Both the position numbers and the translations under genes were made by a program. This document shows, piece by piece, positions 20,688 through 28,729 of a DNA stretch of 64,000 nt. How positions within the stretch are numbered: position 1 is the first letter of the stretch; each line of letters opens with the position of its first letter. The DNA comes from Caulobacter sp. 73W (GTDB taxonomy: Bacteria; Pseudomonadota; Alphaproteobacteria; Caulobacterales; Caulobacteraceae), in assembly GCF_041021955.1 (NCBI RefSeq), contig NZ_CP158375.1:2046001-2110000 (forward strand), written 5' to 3'. The notes under the pieces are model-generated. The model worked only from the letters and a program-made list of their open reading frames with translations, searched no databases and had not been told where the DNA came from.

Positions 20688-20817
20688 GCCTCAAATTCCC
20701 CTAGGTCGATCGTCCGGGGTCGTCCCCGAAACCCGCCGCCCGTCAGCCTCAAGGCCAGGGCGGACGGCGAGAATGCCTTGCGTCGGGCGGGCTTGGAAGC
20801 CGCCGACGACGGACGTC

Positions 20818-20934
20818 CTAGATCGAGCGGACCAGGAACATGGCGGCCGACAGGGGCAGGCCCGACAGCAGGGCGACGGTCAGAGCGGTCATCGACAGAC
20901 GGTCGAGGGTGTTCATGAAGCGGGAGGCGGTCAT
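20818..20934 (-). CDS. Putative 38-residue membrane microprotein
   Basis: An unannotated-size gene: 38 residues with an amphipathic N-terminus (TASRFMNTLDRLSM) and one hydrophobic helix (TALTVALLSGLPLSAAMFLV). The ATG at 20934 has an AAAGGA ribosome binding site with 8-base spacing; an ATG three codons upstream lacks room for one. The local promoter region upstream is AT-rich. I do not recognise a family. Small single-span proteins like this can tune larger membrane complexes. Confidence 0.5.
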   Translation of the reverse strand: MTASRFMNTLDRLSMTALTVALLSGLPLSAAMFLVRSI

Positions 20935-21112
20935 TTCGGTCATCCTTTGTGCAGCGCAACATGAAGCGGGGCGACCCCGCTTCGGTGAGGCCGCGATGGC
21001 CTCGTTTCCTGTGGCACTACTTAGGATTTCGCCGAATACCAATCAAGGAACATATCGAAAAACGATATTAAACCTTTGCAATGAAATGAACCGGTTGTAA
21101 TGCAGCGCAGCA
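20935..21112. promoter_or_regulatory. AT-rich upstream region with palindrome ATATCG-N5-CGATAT
   Basis: Between the GST gene and the microprotein the DNA becomes markedly AT-rich. It holds a 17-base palindrome, ATATCGAAAAACGATAT at 21052-21068, of the size bound by dimeric HTH regulators. The microprotein start is 118 bases downstream on the minus strand. The regulator is not known. Confidence 0.4.
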
Positions 21113-21700
21113 TCATTCCTTCGGCTCGGAGGCCTTCATCGACGGACGCTGGCTGATCGTCGCGTACCACTCGGTCAGGTGCGGGCGGCCCTCGCGCCAA
21201 TCCAGCACCTTGCGGAAGTCCAGATAACCAAGCTGGGCGGCGACGGCGATCTCGCCGATCTGGAAGCGGCCGTCGAACTCGTCGTCCTCCAGGCTGTCGA
21301 GGGCGGCCAGGATGGCCGCGCGCTGGCGGGCGATCTGGTCGGCGTGTTGGTCGGCGACCGGGCGCTTTTCCTGGCCCACCACGCGTAGAGCCGCGTCGCC
21401 GATGCCGTCGGCCAGGGCCTGGGCGGTCAGGGCGCGCCAGCGCTCCGGCCCGTTGGCCGGGAACAGGCGGCCGCCGGCCAGGACGTCGAGGTGCTCGCAG
21501 ATCACCCGGCTGTCGAAGATGATCTCCCCGTCGCCGGTGACTAGGGTTGGCACCTTCGACAGTGGATTTTGCCCCCGCAGGGTCTCGTCGGTCCACGGAT
21601 CGACCGCCGCCAGCTGGATGCGATCCTCCAGCTCCAGCTCGATCATGGCCACACGCACCTTGCGGGCGAAGGGCGAGGTGGGCGAGTAGAGCAGCTGCAT
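21113..21700 (-). CDS. Glutathione S-transferase family protein
   Basis: A 195-residue GST: N-terminal thioredoxin fold beginning MQLLYSPTSPFARKVRVAMI with the cis-proline NPLSKVPTL and the glutathione gamma-glutamyl contact region FDSRVICEHLD, then an all-helical C-terminal domain. It is cytoplasmic, conjugating or reducing small molecules with glutathione; the substrate is unknown. It is divergent from rdgB with only 23 bases between start codons, so their promoters must overlap coding DNA. Confidence 0.88.
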   Translation of the reverse strand: MQLLYSPTSPFARKVRVAMIELELEDRIQLAAVDPWTDETLRGQNPLSKVPTLVTGDGEIIFDSRVICEHLDVLAGGRLFPANGPERWRALTAQALADGIGDAALRVVGQEKRPVADQHADQIARQRAAILAALDSLEDDEFDGRFQIGEIAVAAQLGYLDFRKVLDWREGRPHLTEWYATISQRPSMKASEPKE

Positions 21701-21723
21701 GGATTGAACCTCAGGAGACGGCC

Positions 21724-22326
21724 ATGGCTTTGACCCTCGCCCCCGGACTTAAGATCGTGGCCGCCACGCACAACCCAGGAAAAGCAAAGGAGCTGGCAGC
21801 CCTCCTGGAAGGTCGCTTCGAAATCGTCACCGCCGGGTCCCTGAACCTGCCCGAGCCGGAAGAGACCGAGAGCACCTTCGTGGGCAACGCCCTGCTCAAG
21901 GCTCGGCACGCAGCGGACCTGTCGAACATGATCGCCATCGCCGACGATTCCGGCGTCTCGGTCACCGCCCTGGACGGCGCGCCGGGCATCTTTTCGGCCC
22001 GCTGGGCCGGGCCGGAGAAGGACTTCGCCATGGCCATGAAGAAGGTCGAGGAGCGGATCGAGGAGACCGGCTCCCAGGACCGCAGCGCCTGGTTCACCAG
22101 CGCCCTGGCCGTCTGCTGGCCCGATGGCGGCCCGGCCGTGGTGGTCGAGGGCCGCGTCGACGGGACGCTGGTCTTCCCGGCGCGCGGCGACAAGGGCTTC
22201 GGCTATGATCCGATCTTCATCCCCGAGGGCCATGACCAGACCTTCGGCGAGATGGAGCAGTCGGCGAAGGAGGCGATCAGCCACCGCACCCGCGCCTTCG
22301 AGAAGCTGAAAGCCGCCCTGTTTTGA
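21724..22326 (+). CDS. rdgB: XTP/dITP pyrophosphatase (RdgB/HAM1)
   Basis: A 200-residue non-canonical purine NTP pyrophosphatase that removes dITP and XTP from the nucleotide pool. The family N-terminus KIVAATHNPGKAKELAALL, the IADDSGVSVTALDGAPGIFSARW block and the C-terminal HDQTFGEM...SHRTRAF are all there. The ATG at 21724 has an AGGAG ribosome binding site; a longer upstream frame would overlap GST antisense. It overlaps hemW by 4 bases. Confidence 0.95.
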   Translation: MALTLAPGLKIVAATHNPGKAKELAALLEGRFEIVTAGSLNLPEPEETESTFVGNALLKARHAADLSNMIAIADDSGVSVTALDGAPGIFSARWAGPEKDFAMAMKKVEERIEETGSQDRSAWFTSALAVCWPDGGPAVVVEGRVDGTLVFPARGDKGFGYDPIFIPEGHDQTFGEMEQSAKEAISHRTRAFEKLKAALF

Positions 22327-23465
22327 CGCTGCCGCTCGCCGTCTATGTCCATTGGCCGTACTGCGCGAAGGTCTGCCCCTATTGCGACTTCAACGTCGTG
22401 CGCGATCGGGGACGGACGGACGAGCAGGCGGCCCTGGCGGCGGCGATCATCGACGACCTGAACGGCTGGCGCGACCTGACCGGGCCGCGCCGCCTGACCT
22501 CCATCTTCCTGGGCGGCGGCACCCCGTCGCTGATGGACCCGGCGGCGGCGGCGCGGGTGATCGACACGGCCCGCGCCCTGTGGGACGCCGAGCCTGACCT
22601 GGAGATCAGCCTGGAGGCCAATCCGACCGACGCCGAGGCGGACCGGTTCGAGGCTTTCGCGGCGGCGGGGGTGACGCGGTTGTCCCTGGGGGTGCAAGCG
22701 CTGGACGACGCGTCCCTGGCCTTTCTGGGCCGCAACCACGACGCCGACACCGCCCGCCGGGCGGCGCGCAAGGCGGCGGCGACCTTCCCCCGCCTGTCCA
22801 TGGACATGATCTACGCCCGCCCCGGCCAGACGCCGCAAGGCTGGGCGGCGGAGCTGGGCGAAGTGCTGGATTTCGGGCCGGAGCACATCTCTCCCTATCA
22901 GCTGACCATCGAGGCGGGCACCGCCTTCGACCGCGCCGTGGGGCGTGGCCGCTTCACGCCGCCGGACGAGGACCTGGCGGCCGCCCTGTTCGAGACCACC
23001 CAGGGCGTTCTCGAAGCCGCCGGTTTCGACGCCTATGAGGTCTCCAACCACGCCCGGGGCGAAGCGGCGCGGTCGCGGCACAACCTCGCCTACTGGCGGG
23101 GCTACGACTATGTCGGCGTCGGGCCGGGAGCCCATGGCCGCCTGACCCGCGACGGCGCGCGCGTCGCCACCGCCGCCGAGCGCCGGATCGGCGACTACAT
23201 CACCCGGGTGGGCGGCGATGGGACCGGCTTCGAGCGCGAACCCCTGAGCGCTGTCGAGGCGGCGGAGGAGCGCCTGCTGATGGGCCTGCGCATCGACGCG
23301 GGGGTGGGCTTCGACGAGGTCGCGCCCCTGGGCCTGACCCCCGACCACCCCCGCATCGCCCATCTGGCCGCCGAGGGCCTGCTGATGGACGACCGCGAGC
23401 GCCTGCGCGCCACCCGCCAGGGGCGGCTGGTTCTGGACTCGCTCACCGCCGCCCTGATCGTCTGA
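22323..23465 (+). CDS. hemW: Radical SAM heme chaperone HemW
   Basis: A 380-residue radical SAM protein. The [4Fe-4S] cysteines are in CAKVCPYCDFN near the N-terminus (CxxxCxxC plus the following aromatic and cysteine pattern). Downstream are the GGGTPS motif and the HemN_C-like tail with FEAYEVSNHA-type sequence (DAYEVSNHAR). HemW transfers heme and was long misannotated as oxygen-independent coproporphyrinogen oxidase. The start is TTG at 22323, in a TTGA overlap with the rdgB stop. Confidence 0.94.
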   Translation: MTLPLAVYVHWPYCAKVCPYCDFNVVRDRGRTDEQAALAAAIIDDLNGWRDLTGPRRLTSIFLGGGTPSLMDPAAAARVIDTARALWDAEPDLEISLEANPTDAEADRFEAFAAAGVTRLSLGVQALDDASLAFLGRNHDADTARRAARKAAATFPRLSMDMIYARPGQTPQGWAAELGEVLDFGPEHISPYQLTIEAGTAFDRAVGRGRFTPPDEDLAAALFETTQGVLEAAGFDAYEVSNHARGEAARSRHNLAYWRGYDYVGVGPGAHGRLTRDGARVATAAERRIGDYITRVGGDGTGFEREPLSAVEAAEERLLMGLRIDAGVGFDEVAPLGLTPDHPRIAHLAAEGLLMDDRERLRATRQGRLVLDSLTAALIV

Positions 23466-23503
23466 CTTTGGCCGTCCCGGCCGAACCTGTTATGCGAGGG
23501 CCG

Positions 23504-24373
23504 ATGGCCCAGCACCCGCCCCCGCCCCCCCTGTCGACCGCTCCGCTCGCGCCCGGCCTCTATGTGGTCGCCACGCCGATCGGCAATCTGCGCGACATCA
23601 CCCTGCGGGCGCTGGACGTGCTGAACGCCGCCGATCTGGTGCTGGCCGAGGACACCCGCGTCACCGGCAAGCTGCTGTCGGCCTACAACCTGTCCAAGCG
23701 CATGGAGCGCTATGACGAGCACGCGGCCGAGCGTGCGCGGCCCAAGGTGATGGCGGCGCTGGAAGGCGGCGGGCGGGTGGCCCTGGTCTCCGACGCCGGC
23801 ACGCCCCTGGTCTCCGATCCCGGCTACCGGCTAGTGAAGGAGGTCGTCGAGGCCGGCTACACGGTCTATCCGATCCCCGGCGCCTCGGCGGCGCTGGCGG
23901 CCCTGACCCTGGGCGGCCTGCCCACCGACCGCTTCATGTTCGTGGGCTTCGCCCCGCCCAAAAGCGCCGCGCGCCGCACCTTCCTGAGCGAGTTCGCCGC
24001 CGTGCGGGCGACCCTGATCTTCTATGAGAGCGGCCCGCGCCTGGCCGATAGCCTGGCCGACATGGCCGCCGTGTTCGGCGGCGACCGCCAAGCCGCCGTG
24101 GCGCGCGAGATCACCAAGCTGCACGAGACCTGCATTCGCGGCACGCTTTCGGAACTGGCCGCCGACCCGAAGCTGGACAGCCCCAAGGGCGAGATCGTCG
24201 TCCTGGTCGGCCCCGGCGAGGAGCAGGCCGCCACGGCCGAAGACGCCGACACCGCCCTGGCCGAGGCTCTGACCCGCATGGGCCCCGCCGACGCGGCCTC
24301 AGAAGTGGCCAAGGCCCTGGGCCTTCCCCGGCGTGAGCTTTACCGCCGCGCCCTGGACCTCAAGGGCGCCTGA
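23504..24373 (+). CDS. rsmI: 16S rRNA (cytidine1402-2'-O)-methyltransferase RsmI
   Basis: About 289 residues. The SAM-methyltransferase (tetrapyrrole methylase fold) motifs are YVVATPIGNLRDITLRAL, VLAEDTRVT, SDAGTPLVSDPGYRLV and PIPGASAALAAL. It 2'-O-methylates C1402 in the decoding centre. I prefer the ATG at 23504, preceded by GAGGG, over an in-frame TTG at 23468. It is immediately followed by yraN, the usual rsmI-yraN pairing. Confidence 0.95.
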   Translation: MAQHPPPPPLSTAPLAPGLYVVATPIGNLRDITLRALDVLNAADLVLAEDTRVTGKLLSAYNLSKRMERYDEHAAERARPKVMAALEGGGRVALVSDAGTPLVSDPGYRLVKEVVEAGYTVYPIPGASAALAALTLGGLPTDRFMFVGFAPPKSAARRTFLSEFAAVRATLIFYESGPRLADSLADMAAVFGGDRQAAVAREITKLHETCIRGTLSELAADPKLDSPKGEIVVLVGPGEEQAATAEDADTALAEALTRMGPADAASEVAKALGLPRRELYRRALDLKGA

Positions 24374-24375
24374 GG

Positions 24376-24750
24376 ATGAGCCAGGTCGGCTCCGCCCGCG
24401 GCGCGGCCGCTCGGCTTTCCGGCCGGCGGGGCGAGGCCCTGGCGGCGACGTGGCTTATGCTGAGGGGTTATCGCATCCTGGGATTCCGCCTGCCGACACC
24501 CATGGCCGAGATTGACCTGCTGGCCGTGTGCGGCCGGGTCCTGGCCGTGGTCGAGGTCAAGCCACGCCGCACCCTGGACGAGGCGCTGAAGGCCGTGCGG
24601 ACAGATCAGAGGGAACGCCTGCGCCGCGCAGGCGCTCACATAGCCGCACTGCGATCCGCGCTGCGAGACACCGCGGTTCGTCTGGATCTGATCGCGCTCG
24701 CCCCCGGGCGCGCACCACGTCATATTCCCGACGCCTGGGCCGGGGCGTAG
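24376..24750 (+). CDS. YraN-family (UPF0102) nuclease-like protein
   Basis: A 124-residue UPF0102 protein with the restriction-endonuclease-like core: GRRGEALAATWLMLRGYRIL, the catalytic-type Asp in MAEIDLLAV and the E-V-K in AVVEVKPRR. The family resembles Holliday-junction resolvases, but its cellular role is not settled. It starts 2 bases after the rsmI stop, so it is co-transcribed. Confidence 0.9.
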   Translation: MSQVGSARGAAARLSGRRGEALAATWLMLRGYRILGFRLPTPMAEIDLLAVCGRVLAVVEVKPRRTLDEALKAVRTDQRERLRRAGAHIAALRSALRDTAVRLDLIALAPGRAPRHIPDAWAGA

Positions 24751-24772
24751 GAATCGGCTGAAGGGGATCGCC

Positions 24773-25588
24773 GTGGACCGCGAAGAGGCGGAAGAGCTGC
24801 TGAACGCCGCTGGGCGCGCCGGGGACGCGGATTTTCCGCTGTTCGAGGCGGCGCTCGCCTGCGCCGTGCATGACGATCCGTCCCGTGATCCTCAGATCGC
24901 CCGCAACCTGGCCGACGAGGCGGTGGCCCGCGTCCGTGACCGGCTGGAACGCGAAAGCCCCGAGGAAGCCATCGCCGAGGCCCTGTCCGGCGACCTGCGC
25001 CTGTCGGGCGACCTGATCACCTATGACAACCCCGACAACGCCGACGTCATCTCCGTGGCCGACCGCCGCAAGGGCCTGCCGGTGGCGTTGGGGATCTTCT
25101 ACCTGCACGCCGCCCGCAAGACCGGCCTTAACCTTCAGGGCGTCGATTTTCCGGGGCACTTCCTGCTGCGCATCGAGACGGACGAAGGCCCGCTGGCGCT
25201 CGACCCGTTCAGCGAGGGGCGCGTGGTCCTGCCGTCGGAGCTGACCCGCCGCGCCCTGCGCACCGGCCTGACGCCTGACGTGGCGGCCAAGCTGGACGTG
25301 CTGATGGCCCCCGCTCCAGACCGCAGCGTGCTGATCCGCCTGCAGAACAACATCTTCGCTCGCGCCCAGGCGGCCGGCGACTGGGCGCGGGCCGAGCGCT
25401 CCGCCCTGCGCCGTGCCCTGCTCGACCCAACTGACCACCGGCCCTGGCTGGACGTGGCGGCGGCCCGCGAGGGGCAAGGCGCCCTGGCCGGGGCGCTGCA
25501 GGCCCTGGCCCAGGCCCAGTTCTTGGACGGGGGCGCCGCCCTCGCCGCCCGCGCCCAGCGCGAGCGTGTCCGGATGCGGCTGAACTAG
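24773..25588 (+). CDS. SirB1-family (transglutaminase-like plus TPR) protein
   Basis: A 271-residue protein with the SirB1/transglutaminase-like domain: DLITYDNPDNADVISVADRRKGLPVAL and GVDFPGHFLLRI (conserved His). The catalytic Cys typical of transglutaminases is replaced in this group, so enzymatic activity is doubtful. A C-terminal TPR-like helical region follows (LQNNIFARAQAAGDWARAE). The start is GTG at 24773. In other bacteria such genes lie beside prmC/hemK; here the neighbours are yraN and gshB. Confidence 0.82.
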   Translation: MDREEAEELLNAAGRAGDADFPLFEAALACAVHDDPSRDPQIARNLADEAVARVRDRLERESPEEAIAEALSGDLRLSGDLITYDNPDNADVISVADRRKGLPVALGIFYLHAARKTGLNLQGVDFPGHFLLRIETDEGPLALDPFSEGRVVLPSELTRRALRTGLTPDVAAKLDVLMAPAPDRSVLIRLQNNIFARAQAAGDWARAERSALRRALLDPTDHRPWLDVAAAREGQGALAGALQALAQAQFLDGGAALAARAQRERVRMRLN

Positions 25589-25642
25589 GCTTTTGCGGCG
25601 GCAGCGCCTATCTGATCGGCCAAGGTCGATTGAGGAGCCGTC

Positions 25643-26587
25643 ATGTCCCTGCGCGTCGCCGTACAGATGGACCCCGTTGATGGGGTCAACATCGAGTCCG
25701 ACACCACATTCCTAATGATGTTGACGGCGCGGGAGCGCGGCCATTCGCTGTGGTTCTACACCCCTGATAAGCTGAGCCTGGAGGACGGACGGGTGTTCGC
25801 CCGCGCTCACAAGCTTGAGATCCAACCGGTCCAGGGCGACCACGCCAAGCTGGGGCCGGTCGAGGTCCTCGACCTGGCCGAGGACGTCGATGTGATCCTG
25901 ATGCGTCAGGACCCGCCCTTCGACATGCACTACATCACCGCCACCCACCTGCTGGAGCGGGTGCATCCCAAGACCCTGGTGGTCAACAATCCGGTCGAGG
26001 TGCGCAACGCTCCGGAAAAGCTGTTCGTCACCAGCTTCCCCGGCGTACAGCCGCCGACCCTGATCACCAGCGACCGGGAGGCGATCTACGACTTCCGCGA
26101 ACGCCACGGCGACGTGGTGCTCAAGCCCCTGCACGGCCTGGGCGGCCTGGGCGTGGTGCGCCTGCGGCCCGACGATCCCAATCTCGACGCCCTGCTGGAG
26201 CTGCACGGCATGGCCAGCCGCGATCAGGTGGTGGTCCAGAAGTTCGTCCCCGCCGTCAGCAAGGGCGACAAGCGAATCCTGCTGATCGACGGCGTGCCGG
26301 TGGGCGGCATCAACCGCGTCCCGGCCGAGGGGCAGGTGCGCTCCAACCTCGCGCGCGGCGGCACGGCCCATCCGTTCGAGCTGACCGCCCGCGATCTGGA
26401 GCTGTGCGCCATCATCGGCCCGGAGCTGAAGGCCCGCGGCCTGCTGTTCGTCGGCATCGACGTGATCGGCGACTACATGACCGAGATCAACGTCACCTCC
26501 CCGACCGGCGCGCAACAGCTCAAGCGCTTCACCGGGATCGACGCCACGGCGGCGCTGTTCGAGCGGATCGAAGCGCTGGCGGTTTGA
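25643..26587 (+). CDS. gshB: Glutathione synthetase
   Basis: A 314-residue ATP-grasp ligase that joins gamma-glutamylcysteine and glycine. The N-terminus [20 protein letters not shown], the ATP-binding loop [14 protein letters not shown] and the metal-binding end [13 protein letters not shown] are diagnostic. It ends the rdgB-to-gshB run. A GGAG ribosome binding site precedes the ATG. Confidence 0.97.
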   Translation: MSLRVAVQMDPVDGVNIESDTTFLMMLTARERGHSLWFYTPDKLSLEDGRVFARAHKLEIQPVQGDHAKLGPVEVLDLAEDVDVILMRQDPPFDMHYITATHLLERVHPKTLVVNNPVEVRNAPEKLFVTSFPGVQPPTLITSDREAIYDFRERHGDVVLKPLHGLGGLGVVRLRPDDPNLDALLELHGMASRDQVVVQKFVPAVSKGDKRILLIDGVPVGGINRVPAEGQVRSNLARGGTAHPFELTARDLELCAIIGPELKARGLLFVGIDVIGDYMTEINVTSPTGAQQLKRFTGIDATAALFERIEALAV

Positions 26588-26630
26588 CGACCGACGCAGG
26601 TTTGGTTTTTCGAAGCTGTGGCCGGTCACC

Positions 26631-26926
26631 ATGAAGGCGAGCGGGACCACCGCCTCCCTCAGCGTGGGTGATTTGATTTCCATGAAGGCCTCGCCGGGCG
26701 TCGCCGTCCTGAAGGTCGGCGACCTCGTCATGAAAGCCGGGCCGGACGGCGCGTCCCTGAACTGGGGCGACTTGCTCAACCTCGTCGATCAAGGCTCGCC
26801 CCTGACGCCGCGCGCCGTGGTCGAATGGGCGGGGACGCCTTCGTCTTTCAGGACGCGGGTAATCCCGTGCTCATGGCCCTCGTCGGGCTTCCGGCCAAGG
26901 CCACCGGGCTGGCGACGTCCAGCTGA
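26631..26926 (+). pseudogene. Small MKA-repeat protein gene with a homopolymer frameshift
   Basis: The first frame starts at ATG 26631 with three imperfect repeats of 16-18 residues, each MKA(S/G)...(V/W)GDL (starting at residues 1, 18 and 34). After VVEW the frame fails. Adding one G in the GGG run at 26827-26829 continues the sequence as GGDAFVFQDAGNPVLMALVG and a natural end at 26926. The rescued C-terminus resembles tails of secreted repeat proteins, but I do not recognise the family. There is no signal peptide. Either a decayed gene or a sequencing deletion. Confidence 0.5.
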
Positions 26927-27164
26927 GCTAAACTGGGCCAAGTTTAAGTGTGAAGGCTAGATGACTGATCGTCTTCATTTTCTTTCTTAGTTCTTGATCC
27001 GTTCCCGATCCGACCCGACACACCAAGCCCTGTGGATAACTTTCGCGTGCTGATGCATGCCTGCACGTCTGCGACCGCGGCGTTCGAAGAACTCGAGCCT
27101 GCGACATTCTGAAACAAGCTTGGCTCATACGGCCCGTTAAGGGGCTGGCTCTTATGGTGTGCGG
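26927..27164. promoter_or_regulatory. Intergenic region with LexA-type and DnaA-type boxes
   Basis: This 238-base gap upstream of the ShkA-like kinase contains GTTC-N7-GTTC at 26990-27004, the form of the alphaproteobacterial LexA (SOS) box, and a perfect 9-base DnaA box (TGTGGATAA, 27031-27039). It is locally AT-rich around 26960-27000. A 19-codon open frame begins at the first ATG of TGATGCATGC (27052) but has no supporting evidence. Confidence 0.4.
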
Positions 27165-28693
27165 ATGAACCGGACCCCGCCGAAGAGCGTCACGCCTGAA
27201 CAGCTGGCTACCCTGAGTCACGAATTCCGCACGCCGCTGAACGGGGTCCTGGGCGTCGCCCGCCTGCTGGAAGGCACGCGCCTGACGGCGGAGCAGCGCT
27301 CCTATGTCGCCGCCCTGCGCGACAGCGGCGACCACCTGCTGTCCCTGGTCAACGACCTGCTTGACTTCGCGCGCCTGGGCGAGGGCCGCGTGGAGCTGCA
27401 TCCGGCCCCCGTGCAAGTGGAGACCCTGCTGCGCCAGGTCTGCGAGCTGATGAGCCCGCGCGCCGACGAAAAGGGCATCGAGATCGGCTGGGCCGCCGCG
27501 CCCGGCGTCGGCGAGGTGATGGCCGACGAGGGCCGTCTGCGTCAGGTTCTGCTCAACTTCGTCGGCAACGGCGTGAAGTTCACCGTCAGCGGCGGCGTGC
27601 TGCTGTCGGCCGAGCCGGCCGGCGACGGCCGCGTGCGCTTCACCGTCTCCGACACCGGTCCGGGCGTGCCCGTCGCCGCCCGCGAAAAGATCTTCCAGCC
27701 CTTCGTCCAGGCCGAGACCGCCGGCCATCCGGGCGGCACGGGTCTGGGCCTGGCCATCGTGCGCCGTCTGGCCGACGCCATGGACGGGACCGTCGGGGTC
27801 GAGGGCGAGGAAGGCAATGGCGCCGACTTCTGGTTCGAGGCGCCCCTGCCCGCCGTCGAGGCCGCGCCGTTCGAAGCCGCGCTGAAGGGCATGACGGTCG
27901 CCGTCGCCTCGCCCAACGCCATCGTCCGCGAAGCCGCCGCCCAGCAGATCGCCGCCAGCGGCGGTCGCGCGGTGGTCGGTCGTGACATCGAATCCGTCCT
28001 GCGCGCCGCCCCCACAGAGGCTGTGATCCTGGTCGACGTCGCCCTTTCCGAGGGCAAGAAGGGTTTCCGTCCGCCGGCCGAGCGCGCCTGTGTGGTGCTG
28101 CTGCGCGCCGAGGAACGGGGCGCCTCGACCGCCTGCGGGCCGACGGCTTCCTTGGCTATCTGATCAAGCCCCTGCGCCGTGCGTCCCTGGCCGACCGGGT
28201 GCTGGCCGCCCGCGCCGCCTTCCAGGGCGCGGCTCAGCCGGAGACCGAAAGCCGTGTGACCGAGGACGAGCGTATCGCCGCCGCCGCCGCGCCGGGCCTG
28301 CGCGTCCTGCTGGCCGAGGACAATCCGATCAACGCCCTGCTGGCCCGCGCCCTGCTGGAGCGCGAGGGTTGCCGGGTGGACCGCGTGGCCAGCGGACAGG
28401 AGGCGCTCGCCGCCCTGGCCGCCGGCGCCTATGACCTGATCCTCATGGACCGCCGCATGCCCGACCTGGGCGGGGTCGAGGCGACCCGCATCCTGCGCGC
28501 CCGCGGGGTGAAGACCCCGGTGGTCGCCCTGACCGCCGACGCCTTCGAGGACGACCGCCGCGAATGCCTGGGCGCCGGCATGGACGATTTCCTGGTCAAG
28601 CCGATCAGCGCCGACGCCATGCGCTCGGTCCTGTCGCGATGCGTCGCGGGCGGCTGGACGCAGGACCCGGCTCGCGCCAAGTTCGCCTCCTGA
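27165..28693 (+). pseudogene. shkA: ShkA-like soluble hybrid histidine kinase, broken by a 1-base frameshift
   Basis: Domains: HisKA with the phospho-acceptor in SHEFRTPLNG (His19), HATPase_c (LGLAIVRRLADAMDG), a degenerate receiver REC1 (about 240-345), then a true receiver REC2 (LLAEDNPINALLAR, phospho-Asp in LILMDRRMPDL, Lys in LVKPIS). There is no sensor or membrane segment. This matches Caulobacter ShkA, in which c-di-GMP binds REC1 and the linker (here TEDER) to free the kinase for the ShpA-TacA stalk pathway. One base is missing near the GGGGC at 28117-28121. As written the first frame ends at 28163 inside REC1; REC2 continues in another frame to 28693. ampG follows, as I recall for the C. 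crescentus locus. The start could be GTG 27159 or ATG 27165. Confidence 0.72.
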
Positions 28694-28729
28694 CGCGGAG
28701 GGCCCATCGCCCTCCAGCCGGGGGAAGCG

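Noticed and set aside
26631-26800. The MKA repeats as a CRISPR array or VNTR
   Set aside because: The units differ in length and sequence at DNA level and keep codon phase, so they are protein repeats.
27052-27112. A 19-codon SOS-induced peptide downstream of the LexA-type box
   Set aside because: No ribosome binding site, no hydrophobic segment and no resemblance to known small division inhibitors.
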